Assembly: GCA_963556495.2 (NCBI GenBank)
Contig: OY747721.1
Span: 7,259,649-7,323,648, forward strand
Reading direction: 5' to 3'
Origin: Valencia hispanica
Lineage: Eukaryota; Chordata; Actinopteri; Cyprinodontiformes; Valenciidae
Length of the DNA stretch: 64,000 bases
Shown here: positions 1 through 12,228 of the stretch, piece by piece
How positions within the stretch are numbered: position 1 is the stretch's first letter
How the letters are laid out: every line of letters starts with the position of its first letter
The notes under the pieces: generated by a model
Database searches by the model: none
Told to the model about the DNA's origin: nothing
The model's input: only the letters and a program-made list of their open reading frames with translations
Program-made: the position numbers and the translations under genes

Positions 1-780
1 TTTAATATTCTTAAAATCACAGCAAAACTAGGTTAATAAAAAGACTAGGGTAAATATACAACTTAAATCGACAAGATATAACTACAACAGAAACACTCAC
101 AAAAAAAAGATGAATAGAAGAACACAAACAAAAATATTAGTAACCAATAGAAAGAAAAAAAAAAGCAACCTTAGATGTTGTGGCGCTATCCGCAATAAGT
201 AAATAGTTTTCTTTTCTGTGACCCAAATGGACCATAATTGAATCAATCAACTACTCCAGACACTAGCTTATCCTCAAAAATAAAGGCCTCAAAGGTCTAG
301 GGGCACCAGTACCATTAATTAACAAAAGCACCCACACAAAAAAAACTATAGGGCAGCCGGAAGGGGGAGGGTAACAACCAGATCAATCCTAACCTTTGAA
401 TATAACAAACAAATAATAAAAATAAAGAACTATCAAACTTATAGGAGCTTAATTGAGCAACAGAGGCACAGCCAAGCAGACAGAAAGCAGAGGTCACACA
501 CGAAGCAGCTCAGAACACCACATAATAGCAGCATCAGCCACCACAAATTCACCAGCCCTGCCACTAACAAACTCACTGGCATGCACACCTTTCTGTGATC
601 ACGCAATTAAGGAGGGGCAGCACAGATGGTGAGCTGTGGAGCATTCATGGACAGGATGAAGTGGGAATTTTGAAACTCAGTACTAGATAAAAAATTTAAT
701 AAATGGCACAATAATATTTTTGTATTTGTACTTTCTTCGAATTCAGAATTATGCACGTATTTACTTAGAATTTGGTAGAC
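1..780. other. AT-rich non-coding DNA
   Basis: AT-rich sequence with A-runs. Short open frames here have no recognisable motif, splice context or family similarity. I see no gene or clear repeat boundary. Confidence 0.5.
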
Positions 781-1210
781 TTAACTTCAAAAGTATGACT
801 TGGTTCAAACGTTTTGGATTCCCTTCCAAGGATTTTTCACAACAACTTGCTGGAATTTAGCCCCATTCCTCCTGACAAAACTGGTCTGACTGCGTCCGAT
901 TTCTAGACCTCCTTGGTCGCACACACCTTTTCACGTTTGCTCACAAATCTTCTATGGGACTGAGAACGAGGCTTTGTGATGGCTACTCCAAAACATTGAC
1001 TTACCGTAGTTGTCCTTAAGGCACTTTGTTAATAACTTTAAAGTATTCTTGGGGTCATCGTCCATTTGGAAGACACATTTGTGCCAAAAGCTAGAACTTC
1101 CTGGCTGATGTATTGAGGTATTATTTTAATATTTCCACATAATGTTCTTTTCTCATCATGTTATCTATTTTGAGAAGTGTAGCAGTAAAACACCCCCGTA
1201 CTAAACAGTT
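780..1210 (-). mobile_element. Tc1-like transposase remnant
   Basis: Read on the minus strand, about 980-1090 encodes VFQMDDDPKNTLKLLTKCLK. This matches the conserved Tc1 transposase block around the second catalytic Asp (typically FQxDNDPKHTSK). Just upstream on the minus strand is the degraded 'TSARKLKLG'-like segment. Frameshifts and stops are frequent, so the copy is dead. The typical element is about 1.6 kb; only the C-terminal part is recognisable here. Confidence 0.7.
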
Positions 1211-2234
1211 GTCACATGGTGTTCACAGATTTAAAAGCTTAGCCATTTTTTCCTCCAAAAGCAACAATGCTTATTCTAGCAAAACACTTCAATTTTAGTT
1301 TGTCTTTGTCTCTGAGTGCAACTTTTACTTGTTTTTTGTGTTACTTTTGGAATACTGGCTTCTTCTAAGCTGAGTGGCCTTTCAGCCCATTTCAATTCTG
1401 GATTCATTGAGAGTGACAACCGTTTGCAAGCTTCAGCCAGTATCTTCAGAAAGTTGCCTGCTTTTGTTCTGGAGATGATTCACACACTTAGTACCAAAAC
1501 ACAATCATTTCTGGGGACACAGAACCGTTCGACTACTGAACAGTACGATGGCTGGACATTACCATTCTATTTATAATTGCATATGACCGTCGGAACAGCT
1601 CAACATGAAAACCACGCCTGGTGCCAATGGGTGGCCGGGCTGCAGTATGTACATTAGAGCTTGGCTTAATGACAACAAGAGCAAAGCTAGCACAAGCACG
1701 GATGATGCTAATACATCACCAGTCTTAGAGGAAACTGCAACCTTGAGTTACATTCTGGTCTACGCGCCATACCAGTCGGTGGTGGTAATTTACCAGTTTG
1801 TTGTTTGCCAGCCAGCAATAATCATCACAAAGAAGGAAAAGGACGCTGTGTTGTTTTTAGGCAAGTTTGAACATGATAACAGTAGTTGTGATGAATACTT
1901 TCTTAGAAATACACAGAAGGAAGGGAAATGGAAGATTGTGTTGGATTGTAGATGTACGACTTGTTGTGGACTAGCTATTTTAGAGGATTAGTTTTGTTGG
2001 ACCCTTGTGGATGTAAGAAAACCTGTTTTTGTTCACATGGCTCTGTTCTGTCAATAATATGTGGCTTTGATTGGTGAGTTACACATTTTTCTTTCTGAGT
2101 GGTTTGACAAAAGCTCCCCCCCCCCCCCAGCTAAATTGCTCTGGCCTCGGGCCTGGTGGAACCTTCAGCTATGTGAGATTGAGAGATTATCCACGTGTGC
2201 CTCCTTTCATCTGAATATTAACCGATCAGAAGCT
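1211..2234. other. No recognised gene
   Basis: Two plus-strand open frames (1316-1576 and 1605-1991) show no domain, no plausible splice partners and no similarity that I know. A short poly(C) run sits at about 2117-2128. The stretch may be decayed transposon sequence continuing from the Tc1 remnant. Confidence 0.4.
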
Positions 2235-2385
2235 TACAATGCCATGACATTATCATTTCATTATCAAACTTTACACCGATTGGAATGTTTGTATGATTGT
2301 ACTGAAATTACCTTACTTGTAAAGTGCCTTGAGATGACATCTGTTGTGAATCGGCACTTTATAAATAAACTGAATTGAAAAATTT
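2235..2385 (+). repeat. LINE-type 3' tail
   Basis: The block about 2316-2378 (CTTGTAAAGTGCCTTGAGAT, then ...GGCACTTTATAAATAAACTG) is the widespread fish LINE 3' terminus, ending in an A/T-rich TGAATTGAA tail. Plus orientation. No coding part remains. Confidence 0.65.
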
Positions 2386-2389
2386 AGAC

Positions 2390-4380
2390 TTTCCCCATTA
2401 GCAATCTATTTATAATTTTCTAAATTTGAAATGATTGATATAAAAGTATTTTTTCATAGCTTTGATAAACTAACAAACTGACCTAAAACATGAAAAGTTT
2501 AGTTTGATTTAATGTCAGAAAAAAACATATTTTTCCACAGTGTATGTCGAGTATTTTCCCATAAGTTAGAACATTGGTAATTGAATTCTGTTTATTGTTT
2601 GACAGGATATTATTGGAAACATCTAAATACGTGGGAAACATGAGCAGAAATTGAAACTTATACGTTTATTGAACTGCAACCAGTCATACATTTGACTACA
2701 AGTCAATTCTATACAAAAACTATTTGTTCAAAGCTAAAACACTTTTATATTTGTTGTGCTCTGCCAGCGTACCATCTCTGTTTCAGCCACTCTCCGGGGC
2801 CCTCAGCTGTCGTACAGCCGCTGTGACCTCTGAGATTTCGGGGGGCCGGGAAAGGGGTCGGCCTGTCAGTGTCTCCCTCAGGGCACCGCAGTGACATTTA
2901 ACTCAATATCCCAGAAGGATAAGGTTTCTGCTGTCCTCCCCTCCATCTTCCACCTCCGTCTGTCGCTGAAGTGTGAGTAGCCCGTGCACGCAGGGACTCC
3001 TGCAGACCCTGCGAACTGGGACACCCATTGCCACCAGCCCCCCGCTGGGTTAGCATGCCACACCCTTGAGCCTGGCTGAGGGATCACCGTGTGCCACCCT
3101 AGCCCGTCCCGCCCTTTTCCCCCCCTCCACTTTTGAACTTTGTGCATGTTCCCAGCTCTTTACAAGTGTTAAACACTGCGGCGGTGCAGCTCTACTCATC
3201 CTATCCAACTAAGTCTGTCTCTGCTGACTTGCACGCGAAAGGCAAATTGAGAGGCAACGGGTGTCACTTAGACGTATAGCCCTGATATATTTTCTGAAGA
3301 ATGCTGCACCGTGGAGTGGTTTCTAGCCGGCTGATGCTCCATTCAGTAGACGTTTGATAAGGAACCTTAAATGAAAATTACTCGGATTTTGATGAAATTC
3401 AATGACACTGCAGACATGATTTTGCAAAAACAAAGCAGAACTTAACCTGGTTGCATCTGGAGAGCTTTTACACAAATGCAAAGTATGCTAAAAGGGTCTG
3501 AGAGTGGTTTGGATTTATCCAGCACTGAACTAAGAGTGAGGACATAATTAGTGCTGGGATACAGAGCTGTGGATAAAGCAGCCATAAAGTTGGTTTTAGC
3601 ACCGTACTTGTTACAGCATTAGATAATAGTAATAATAGAAGTGGCAGCTGAGCCTCTGAATCCAGAATTCCCCAACAGATATAAATAGAGAAGGTGACAG
3701 TGCACAGCCGGCCGTGGCACCTCAACAGCTTTGCTGCGTTTTTTATGTGGAAATGTCTGCTCCCCGCCCAGCTCAGGCTCATGAGTAAAACCTCTGTGTA
3801 TCGGGGAGAAATTGGTTGTTGGGACACACCAGAAGTCCACGATGTCCATCGTGTCCACTAGGGTTTCTGGTTGTTCGCACCATTCCAAGCACTCAGGGAT
3901 ATAAGCCACGAGGAAGCTGATGAGGGAAAGTGAGCCAGTTGATCAAAAGTGGCCTTCATTTTAATAGAGTGTCGCTTACTTGGCTTGCTCTGCATTTTTC
4001 GAGGCAGGTGGCGTTCATTTCACAAATGGGAGGTGTTTTATTGGGAAACTCGAGGTGAGCTGAATGCCTCACAGTCCCCCATGGAGACGAATGGGTTTCG
4101 TTGTAGTCACAAAAGAGTCTCATTTACAAAGCAGAATGATCTTACAGCTAAAATTTTAGAAAAATCAACCCTTTAATGTGAGCACATCTATTTATCAGAG
4201 AAAAAATGGTTTTTAAAAGGTTTATTTATAAAGGTTTATAAATTTCATGTGCATTTTTTTTAACAAAATCATCAAATTTCACTGAAATTGTCGTCACACT
4301 ATGTATAAAATAAATATAACTGAAGCACTGTATTATACGTCATCCTCTTTGCTGACAATGACAAGAGAACATGCTATCCA
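2390..4380. other. Unassigned sequence with a GC-rich block
   Basis: About 2740-3180 is markedly GC-rich compared with its surroundings and has a minus-strand open frame at 2878-3147 (89 aa). That frame is W/G-rich and matches no family I recognise. The rest is AT-rich with no splice-flanked coding blocks. The GC-rich block could be an internal transposon region or a decayed exon. Confidence 0.4.
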
Positions 4381-4384
4381 CAAA

Positions 4385-4470
4385 ATACTGCAGCAATTTC
4401 CTAATAATGTTATATAGCCAACATATGGCTATAAAACCTTTCTGGTTCTGATTCTGATTCCAGGAATATG
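4385..4470 (+). repeat. LINE 3' tail (GATTCTGATTC type)
   Basis: GCAGCAATTTCCTAATAATG followed by a short spacer, ATAAAACCTT and a GATTCTGATTC run. The same tail occurs at 9640-9705 (ATAAAACCTTCCCGATTCCG), so this is a dispersed LINE terminus, severely 5'-truncated. Confidence 0.65.
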
Positions 4471-4854
4471 CTCCGACTGTTTGATGTGAGCACTGGCCGA
4501 GACAACCATAATCCCAGCCGGGAGGTGGCGCCAAACATACAATTAGATAAATAAATTGACATCATGAACATGAAGCAGAAGAAAAACAACAACAAAGCTT
4601 GAGATATCTGATGTTTCCTAAGAATATCTCTAAACTACAACAAGCATCTAAAAACTGCCCTTTATTCTTATTTTGGTTCTTCTTCTCCTCCTCTTCTGAG
4701 TGGGAGGGGGGAGGTTAAGCCAGCGCCTTGTCGCCCTCTAGAGGCTGAAATAAAATCTGTACCTCGGTGTGTTTAGCTGAGCTACACGGTGAAGTATGTC
4801 AGGCCCTCGAGTTATACTTTTTTTTTTTTTTTTTTACAACTCAAGATGTGACAC

Positions 4855-5330
4855 ATAAGGCTGGACAATGACCCAAGTTTATCTTACCATCCTGTACAGT
4901 GAAGAGGATGGTGAAAAAAAAATCTCCTCAAAGAGTGGCATCTTGTGGGTCACGGTGTCTGCATGACAACAATTAGATGCAATCTACATGTCAGGAAAAA
5001 AAAAAAACCTTTCTGTCCTGCCATGACAAATGTAAACTTGTGCAGTTTGCTAAATGCTTACTTAAACTGTATGGCTTTGGTCAGATGAGAATAAGAAAAG
5101 AAAAAAAATCCTGATAAGTACAACTGAAAAAACACACTTTATGCCCACTGTTAAGTACAGTGGGGGATCTGTGATGCTGTGGGCCTGTTTCCCTCCCTTC
5201 TACTTGTTAAGATTGCATGGCAGCAAAAACTCTATTTTAATACCAGAACATCTTAGAAACAAATATGGGAGAATCTGCCAGAAAATGTAAATAAGCTCAT
5301 CCCTGGTTTTCCCAGCAGGAAACTGGTCTA
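4855..5330 (+). mobile_element. Decayed Tc1-like transposon
   Basis: The plus strand keeps several Tc1 transposase landmarks in order: TGGTCAGATGAGA (WSDE, first catalytic region, about 5076) and AGTGGGGGATCTGTGATGCT then GTGGGCCTGTTT (GGSVMLWACF, about 5158-5190). Stops and a poly(A)-rich interruption break the frame. No intact terminal inverted repeats were seen. Confidence 0.65.
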
Positions 5331-5334
5331 AAAC

Positions 5335-6725
5335 AAGAGACCAAATTACCCCCTGTGGTTTGGTTTTTATTATGTGTAACCATGGCGATAAGATATTGTT
5401 TTTACAACTGGGAGAAGATGATTAGGATCTCAAAAGCTGAACTAATACCTGAACTTCAACACCAAAGCCCAGAGGAATTGAAAAATCTGGCTTTATGGAT
5501 GTAGAGCAGAGCCAGAGAGAAGGAGAAGTTACTCAAGGGCATAGATAAACTCAAATCAATGTTTATTTATTTTTATGCCATTGGCAGCACAAAGATAAAA
5601 ACAATATACATCACACAAAATAAATACCTAATAAATTAAACACACATACTGTCAGAAAACGCCCACCCCACCCCCTAAACATACCCCTTCCCTCAAGTTA
5701 CATAAACATGGTCTCCACTCCTTGTTTCTGTCTCGGAATTTTAAACAAAAATAAAAAACTAACACGTAATCACATATAAATGTGGCTCGACACTGCTGTG
5801 AGGAAACAATATCTTGGGGATCAGCCCATACCAGGAGCAAGCTCACTCTCGACCACAGGGCTGCCTCCACAGAGACCACATTAGTGGAGGCCAGGGCCCA
5901 CATCACAGCCACAGCGCTGAACTGTGAAGCCACCCAGATTAGGCCGATCTCCGCACCAAGAGCCCCGCGGACCAAGCAGACAGAACATCCTAGCATGGAG
6001 GATCCCCATGAGGTAAAACACTGGAGTTAAAACATTAAAATCCTAAAATAAAGATCAATTCATCCTAAAAGTCAATAAAAACAGAATAAATGAATATAAT
6101 TTAAAAGCTAAGCAAAGAAGGTAGGTCTTGAGCCTCTTTTTGAAAACATCAACATTCTCTGCGGCCCTGAGGCCCTCTGGCAGGCAGTTCCACAGGTGAG
6201 GACCACTGTGTTGGAACGAGGCCTCGCCGTACGTTTTTGTTCCAACTCTTGGTAAAGCTAAAATGCCAGTACCAGAGGACATGAAGGTCCGTGAGGGCTC
6301 ATACTTAAAAAGCAGGTCTGATAAATAAGAAGGCCCAAGACCATTAAGAGATTTAAAAGACTAAAAGAACCTTAAAATCAACCCTGAAGCGGACGGGGAG
6401 ACCATATCCCTTAAGGTCAAACAAAGAATTAAAGAGGAGCGGTAAAAGCAAATGAGGTGGATTAGCGGTGGTTGCCAATAACAGATGGTGTCATCCAGAA
6501 GGTTACTGTGAAGTGTGGTATTCGCTGCCCGGAAATTGAGCTGTTACTATGTTATTAAAGTCACAAGACATACAGCAACGGCCTTCAGTCAGTGGCCTCT
6601 TCAGATTTGTTGGAAGACTGACTGCTACAGCATCACCATCCACAACGACTGTATGAAGATACTTGGATGATATGAGTTACGACAATATTTAATGTCCCTT
6701 TGGGATAACTAACGTGTTTCTTGAA
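5335..6725 (+). mobile_element. Internally deleted L2-like LINE split by another LINE
   Basis: 5335-5545 matches the 5' region of the L2 copy at 45.6 kb (GTAACCATGGCGATAAGA..., AACTGGGAGAAGATGATTAG). 6440-6720 continues with the endonuclease segment GTTGCCAATAACAGATGGTG and jumps directly to the 3' end (GGCCTTCAGTCAGTGGCCTC ... TTAATGTCCCTTTGGGATAA). The missing reverse-transcriptase region matches the deletion seen in the 23.4-24.0 kb copy. The gap 5550-6430 is a nested insertion. Confidence 0.75.
5550..6430 (-). mobile_element. LINE 3' end nested in L2 copy
   Basis: Minus-strand 6055-6282 encodes the end of a non-LTR reverse transcriptase. It has the typical YGEASFQHSGPHLWNCLPEG motif, then an F-K-K-R-L-K-T-Y segment and a short C-terminus. 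An A/T-rich 3' UTR extends to about 5550. The same C-terminal family is seen at 39100-39560 and 60315-60587. 5'-truncated and non-functional. Confidence 0.65.
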
Positions 6726-8948
6726 TTTGACAACATCAGGTGGTTCACCACCTGATACTGTAGTCCATTCTTCAACCAGTCTGAAAATACTTTGCATTTA
6801 CTGGAGGACTACTTTTCAGATCTGAAAATTATGTGAATTTTTTAATTAAATTTAAGGCTTTCCACTGAATTCTGTTTTCGGCTAAATTAAATAATTATTC
6901 AGACGGGTTTAGTAGCAATAAACACATCGTTTCACATTAAATTACCAATCTTTACCTCCACAAGAACGACAAACCAGCGTCTGCCTGACCGTATTGACTG
7001 GCACGCCCCAATGGATCTGGAGGTTTGTATTTTATGAGCACCATTCTGTTACCAGAGTGTCATAAACCAAATCCTTGTGCAGTTTTATATTAGCTGTCAT
7101 AAATTAAAAACTGGCTCAGTGTGACAGGCGGGCAAGGTGGCATGAATGGGTATGTACAGTATTTGGTATCATCTGAAAGATGAACTCTGTAAAACAAACA
7201 TATTTAATGTCTCATCTATTTTGAGTCCACTGACCTTCCCTAACCAAGGCCTCGACCATGGGAGGCACAGCTGTAACCAAACGACAGCGGAGGAGCCAGA
7301 AAACTGGACTTTTCTCTTTCCAGTGAATCTAAATCACACATTAAGGCCAAGGTCAGATTTCAGACCTCAGAACTCACAGAGCAGGGCAGATTTGTTCTAA
7401 AAAGAAACTGACCAGCAAGGCTGACCTCAGGTCGCCCCCGCTGTTAAGGTACACAGAACTGAGGAAAGACTGAAAGTGGAGAAAAGGTCAGGATGTTTGG
7501 ATTAAAACGTTCTCTGCAACCAAAGCCCACTTTCAGCTTCATATTCATGCCACCGTTCGTGTTAGTAAAAATAAATGTTTAATTAATAGATGAAACCATT
7601 AAAGATATTTGATGTTTATAAATTCCTGAAGAATAATTGCAGAAAGAGAGGTCAGAGTTAACGTCATTAGACTTGTAAAATACCCTTATGACGATCCTAG
7701 GGAGGATAAAGAGTTCAAGACCTTTTTTAAAGCCCCCCTCCCCCAGTCCACAGTAGTACACTTTGCCCCTCACCTCTCTGTTCCTGTATAAGGAAGGCAG
7801 AGTGACGGACGGGGCGTCTCGACCGGGGGCGTTGATGACAGGAAGACGAATGAATGCAAAAAGAGCCGGAGAAATGCCAAAGAAGGAAACAAGACCTCAT
7901 TTAAATCGCATTAAATATAGAAAGGCGCGAAGTTTTTCATCGAACTGCAGCCTCAAACATGGAGTTTCATCTTAAAAAAGAAATTCGTTGAGATTGTAAT
8001 TATCTCACTTTAAATGAATGCAGCTGCATGCAAAGTAAATCTTGACATTTTTGCAACGAATTGCAGTAGCGAGGGCTTATTAACCTGTGACCTAGAGGGG
8101 GGGGGGGGGGGGGGGTATTTTTATTTAGGCCAATTTTATCTCTTGAGGATCTGACTGGAGCAGTTTATGCATAAACACTGCCACCCTGTGGACAAAGGTA
8201 AACACATCGTCCACTGAATTCCTGATGGAACCGCAAATACTTGAAATTAGTTTCCAAAATGTCAGCAAAAATTACTTAAATATGTCACATGAATAAAAAC
8301 TGGAAAGATGTCTCTAATATCAATGGTTATAAAAAATGAGGATCATACTGTGTTTACCTACAAACAAAAGCATCCATTCTGGACTCTAGTTTATCGGGTC
8401 CAGAACTTATATTTCCCCCTCATGAAGTGATTATTTTGTTGATCGGAATTATGCTAGGATTGATGGGGATTGTAAAAAATTCAAAATATCTTTATCTTCA
8501 GCTTTTTAGCAGAAACTTGAATGTTTTCAAACAAACCTGATTGGTATTTATAGAAAATCCCACTCCATGCTGCTGCCAACACCTTGTTTCAGTGTGGGAA
8601 ACCGTGTAGGAAGATATGGAGAACACAAACAGTTAAATACTGCAGTTCCTGTGGGCCTCTTGGTAGCTTCTCTGACCATCTTTCATCTTTTCTTTTATTT
8701 GAAACCACTGTAACTTATTAAATCAATTTACTAATTTCTATCTTTACTGTTCCACAGGGGTGAAAGTGGTTTTAAATTCTTGCCGGTACTATAACCAAAA
8801 CCTTCATCTCTCTCTCACTTCATGCATTTTAACATAGCAAATAGTCAAAACCCAAACAAAAACATTTCAATATTTTTCTGTAGACCTAGGGTTAGGGGTT
8901 AGTTGACAAGAATTAAAAACGATTGACGATATTGTAAAATGATAGTTT
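6726..8948. other. No recognised gene; poly(G) tract
   Basis: There is no exon-like or transposon-coding block. A G homopolymer of about 22 bases lies at about 8096-8117. Open frames at 7146-7400 and 7763-7975 lack any recognisable motif. Confidence 0.45.
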
Positions 8949-9435
8949 GGTAGATATTTACCTTGGATTATGGCCATTTAATTCTGTGGATTTGAAGAAG
9001 TTTGACCAAGGATTAAAAAAGTTACCTGGGGGATACATATTCTGGCCGACAGACTTATCGTGCCTAAAGTAATTTGTATCCCCCGCCTAAAAAGGGCTGT
9101 GAGTATCCCATCTTCAAGTGGTTTAATATATTTCTACCTTGGATTATGAACATTTAATTCTGTGGATTTGAAAAGGTTTGGCCAAGGATTAAAAAAAGTT
9201 AGCAGGGGGATACAGATTCTGGCGGACTGAATTATTGTGCCTGATATAAATTGTATCCCCCCCTAAAAATGACTGTTAGTATCCCATCTTCAAGTGGTTT
9301 GGTATATATTTACCTTGGATTATGACCATTTAATTCTGTGGATTTGAAGAAGTTTGACAAAGGATTAAAAAAGTTACCTGGGGGATACATATTCTGGTGG
9401 ACATAATTATAATCCCTGATATAATTTGTACCTTG
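8949..9435. repeat. 176-bp tandem repeat, about 2.75 copies
   Basis: The anchor CCTTGGATTATG occurs at 8961, 9137 and 9313, an exact 176-bp spacing. Units cover about 8949-9124, 9125-9300 and 9301-9435 and share TTTAATTCTGTGGATTTGAA and GGGGGATACA. Each unit also has a short internal inverted pair (GGGGATACA ... TTTGTATCCCC) about 55 bases apart. Confidence 0.85.
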
Positions 9436-9639
9436 TAATTTTGACAAGGATGACTTCCAGCCGTAATTATTTCTCTTCACCCACCAAAGAGAAATATCAA
9501 AATAAAATACCTGTAGGAACTTGAAAAAAAAATTGTCAGCAGAAACAGGTTGGAAGGCTTTTACATCACTAAAACGTTTTCTATTAATGTTTGAGAATAT
9601 AAATGATGTTCTACAAGCCATTTCTCTTTTCAACCGCAG

Positions 9640-9705
9640 CAATTTCCTAATGTTGTGAATCTGTTCACATATTTGGCAATAAAACCTTCCCGATTCCGAT
9701 TCTCT
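9640..9705 (+). repeat. LINE 3' tail (GATTCCGATTC type)
   Basis: GCAGCAATTTCCTAATGTTG ... TTTGGCAATAAAACCTTCCC then GATTCCGATTCTC. It is homologous to the tail at 4385-4470, same strand. Confidence 0.65.
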
Positions 9706-10108
9706 TTTACTTTGTTATAGTTATTTATTATAACACTAAAATAAAAAGCGTTTTTCAGTGTTGAACTCAGGAAGGTGGATTTTTGTTTCTAGCAGACAGA
9801 ACTTTGGGCGACGTAAAACAATGAAAGAAAATAGTATTTTTATAGGAGATTGTGAAAGAGTCGTTTAACTTGCCGAGAACAATTTATTTTGAGTGTAATT
9901 TTTATATGAATCGAGTTTACACAGACGTGCCCGTATTCTTATTAAGCCGACCGTGCGACACCACGTTAGAAAAATATTTCTATTTATTTCTGTGGTAACC
10001 AACAAACAGAGCGATGAAGTAAAGACCCTTGGTTTTCACTTATTCAAAGACGAAACATCGCTAGTTCAACGTGTTGTTGGTTGTGATTGTGGCGGAGTCA
10101 AATGGAAC

Positions 10109-11105
10109 CAGTGTTGCCAACTGTCTCAGACAGGAAGTAGCTGAAGTTGCCCAAGAAAGTCGCTAGATGTCGCCAGGTGACGTCAAACGCTAATTTCCAT
10201 AACGATGATGTCATCACGTGATGACGAATGAAACAGAAAGGAGGAAATAATTATCTTTAGATTAGGATTTTGTCATACAGGGTTAGACAATACATTATTT
10301 AAACAGGGGAAACATGCTACAGGGAAATGTGACTTTTGTCTTCAAGAAGAGACGGTGGAACATGTTATATTATTTTTGCCTGAAGTATAATGTTGAGAAA
10401 ACTGGTACAAAATTTACAAGATATCAAAATGCAACTGGACATCAAAGAGCTTTTAAACAAAATTTAAAGTTCTGGAAAAACATTTTTTGCTGAGATATCT
10501 GAAGAAGACGAAATCAATAGAGAGTAACATAGTTGTTTGTTTGTTTTTTAGTATTTTGTAAAAATAAGTAGGGCATATTTAGCATGCATCAAATGTTTCT
10601 TGCTAACCGCCATTAAACAGAAGTTTATTGCTTATGGTATTATTTTCAGTGGGGGGGTTTTGTCATCTTTTAAATGTCCTACGTTTTTGAACTCACCATA
10701 TATTTCGAACAGTCCTTGAATGCACCACAGGTGTGAGATGCAGCGCAGTACAGACAAGCTTCTGCATTAATCCCCGTTGAAAGATCGGTCTTATATACAT
10801 GCAGATTTATTTTATTTTTACTTTTGAATTAACATAAAGTACAAAACAACTTCGTTTGTGAGTGGGTGAAATGAACCGAAAAAGGTTTATGATTGGTCAG
10901 TGGACATAGTCTGATCATGCTGCGTACACATGCGCAGATCATTCAGCAAGCTGCGTCTCTAAACTGCAGGAAATATCGGCGACAAAGTTTCACAGAAAGT
11001 AGCTGAGGGTGGTCAGAAATGTCGCTAGGCGCTTTTTGGAAAAAAAAATAAAGTCGTTAAAGGGTCTGAAAAGTCGTTAGAAATGGCGACAAAGTCGCTC
11101 CCGAC
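10109..11105. mobile_element. Unclassified DNA element with GTCGCTAG motifs
   Basis: The left part (CCAGTGTTGCCAACTGTCTC ... AAAGTCGCTAGATGTCGCC, from about 10109) and the right part (AATGTCGCTAGGCGC ... AAAGTCGTTAGAAATGGCG ... AAAGTCGCTC, to about 11105) look like the ends of a fish DNA element family beginning with this 'gttgccaact' sequence. The interior contains a LINE fragment. Class and exact boundaries are uncertain. Confidence 0.45.
10255..10500 (+). pseudogene. LINE reverse-transcriptase C-terminal fragment
   Basis: The plus-strand frame from about 10258 reads RLGFCHTGLDNTLFKQGKHA, then TGKCDFCLQEETVEHVILFL before a stop. The C-x2-C...EHV pattern is the zinc-knuckle-like C-terminus of LINE polymerases. 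No upstream polymerase domain remains. Confidence 0.6.
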
Positions 11106-11259
11106 GCAGGGGGATACAATTTCTGACGGGGATAAGTACCTTTGCACGACACCTGCATTAGCTCCTAAGAAGTTTCTTTTCTGAGCTGTTCTGTACGGTT
11201 AAAAAACAAAATAATTCAGAAACAATTCGGTATGAGTTAAAATAAATTTTTTAATAGAC

Positions 11260-11600
11260 TGGTTCTGAATGAGGACTTTAAGACACGTACCGCTTTACTT
11301 TCACCCACAGCTGTTCCATGATGGGCATTTTTTTCTCCCCTCTTTGCGGGGTACAGCCAATAAACAGCAAGAAAAAGCAATGGTGGTCCTGGATTGGCTG
11401 CTTTGCAAAGGGGGGGAAACGCCAACCAATAGTGTGTCAAGCAACATTTTAAATACTTTTAGGTTAAGCTGCATTTTCATTTTAATATTTCAGAAGACAA
11501 CCGTTAATAGGTCAATTTTCTGCAAATAATTTGGAGTTCGTTCCACTAAAGAATCCGTAAACACTGAACTGTAAATAAGCGAGGGTCCACTGTTCAAAGT
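11260..11600. repeat. Dispersed repeat, second copy at 15.9 kb
   Basis: GCTTTGCAAAGG...GCCAACCAATAGTGTGTCAAG and, downstream, AATAAGCGAGGGTCCACTG correspond to CCTTTGCAAACACCAGCCAA, TTGCGTGTCAAG and AATAGACGAGGGTCC at 15905-16070. Both copies share spacing and an A/T-rich middle, so this is a dispersed, probably DNA-transposon-derived repeat. Confidence 0.5.
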
Positions 11601-12228
11601 TTCTCTTTCCAGATTTCTTTTTTTTTTCCATGTTTGTTACACCTAAATGTTTCAAATAAAACAAATGTAAATATTAATGAAAGACAAAAAGTCTTGGGGG
11701 TTATCAGGATATTTTCTGGCCAAATTAAGACGAGCCTTAATGCTCTTTTTGTTCCACAGTGGTTTATATCTTGGAACTGTCTCGGTCAAATGGAGTCATG
11801 ACCTCTGACCTTAACTGAAGAAAGTGAAGCCAGAAGTTTTTTGGATGTTCTTGTGGGCTCTTTTGTGACGTCTTGGATGAGACATCGCTGCGCTTTATAA
11901 CCTTTTCCAGGCTGATAGATCTCTATTACTTTTTTTCCCCATTTATTCCTGAATTTCTTTGGATCTCGGCATGACGTCTAGCTTTTGGTCTACTGAACCC
12001 TTTTAAACACAGCAACCATTAACTTGTCTTAGTCTATGGAGCTCTTTCCATGACGAATATGGCAGACAAAAACGCCAGTTGCCACACTAAAAACGCCCTC
12101 GTGAGGTCATGTGGCCTCCGGAATACAGTTGAGGTTTGTCATCTTTGACTGCAACTACATACTCTTGCCAGCCAATGAAGAGAGGTCTTTCATCGTCCAC
12201 CACAAGGTCCCGCCCACAATAGTTTTCA

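Noticed and set aside
1605..1991. 128-aa plus-strand frame as a possible gene
   Set aside because: No motif, no splice partner, sits next to a decayed transposon; length is within chance for 64 kb.
8949..9435. Tandem repeat as a CRISPR array
   Set aside because: Units are 176 bp, contiguous and without unique spacers, in a vertebrate genome.
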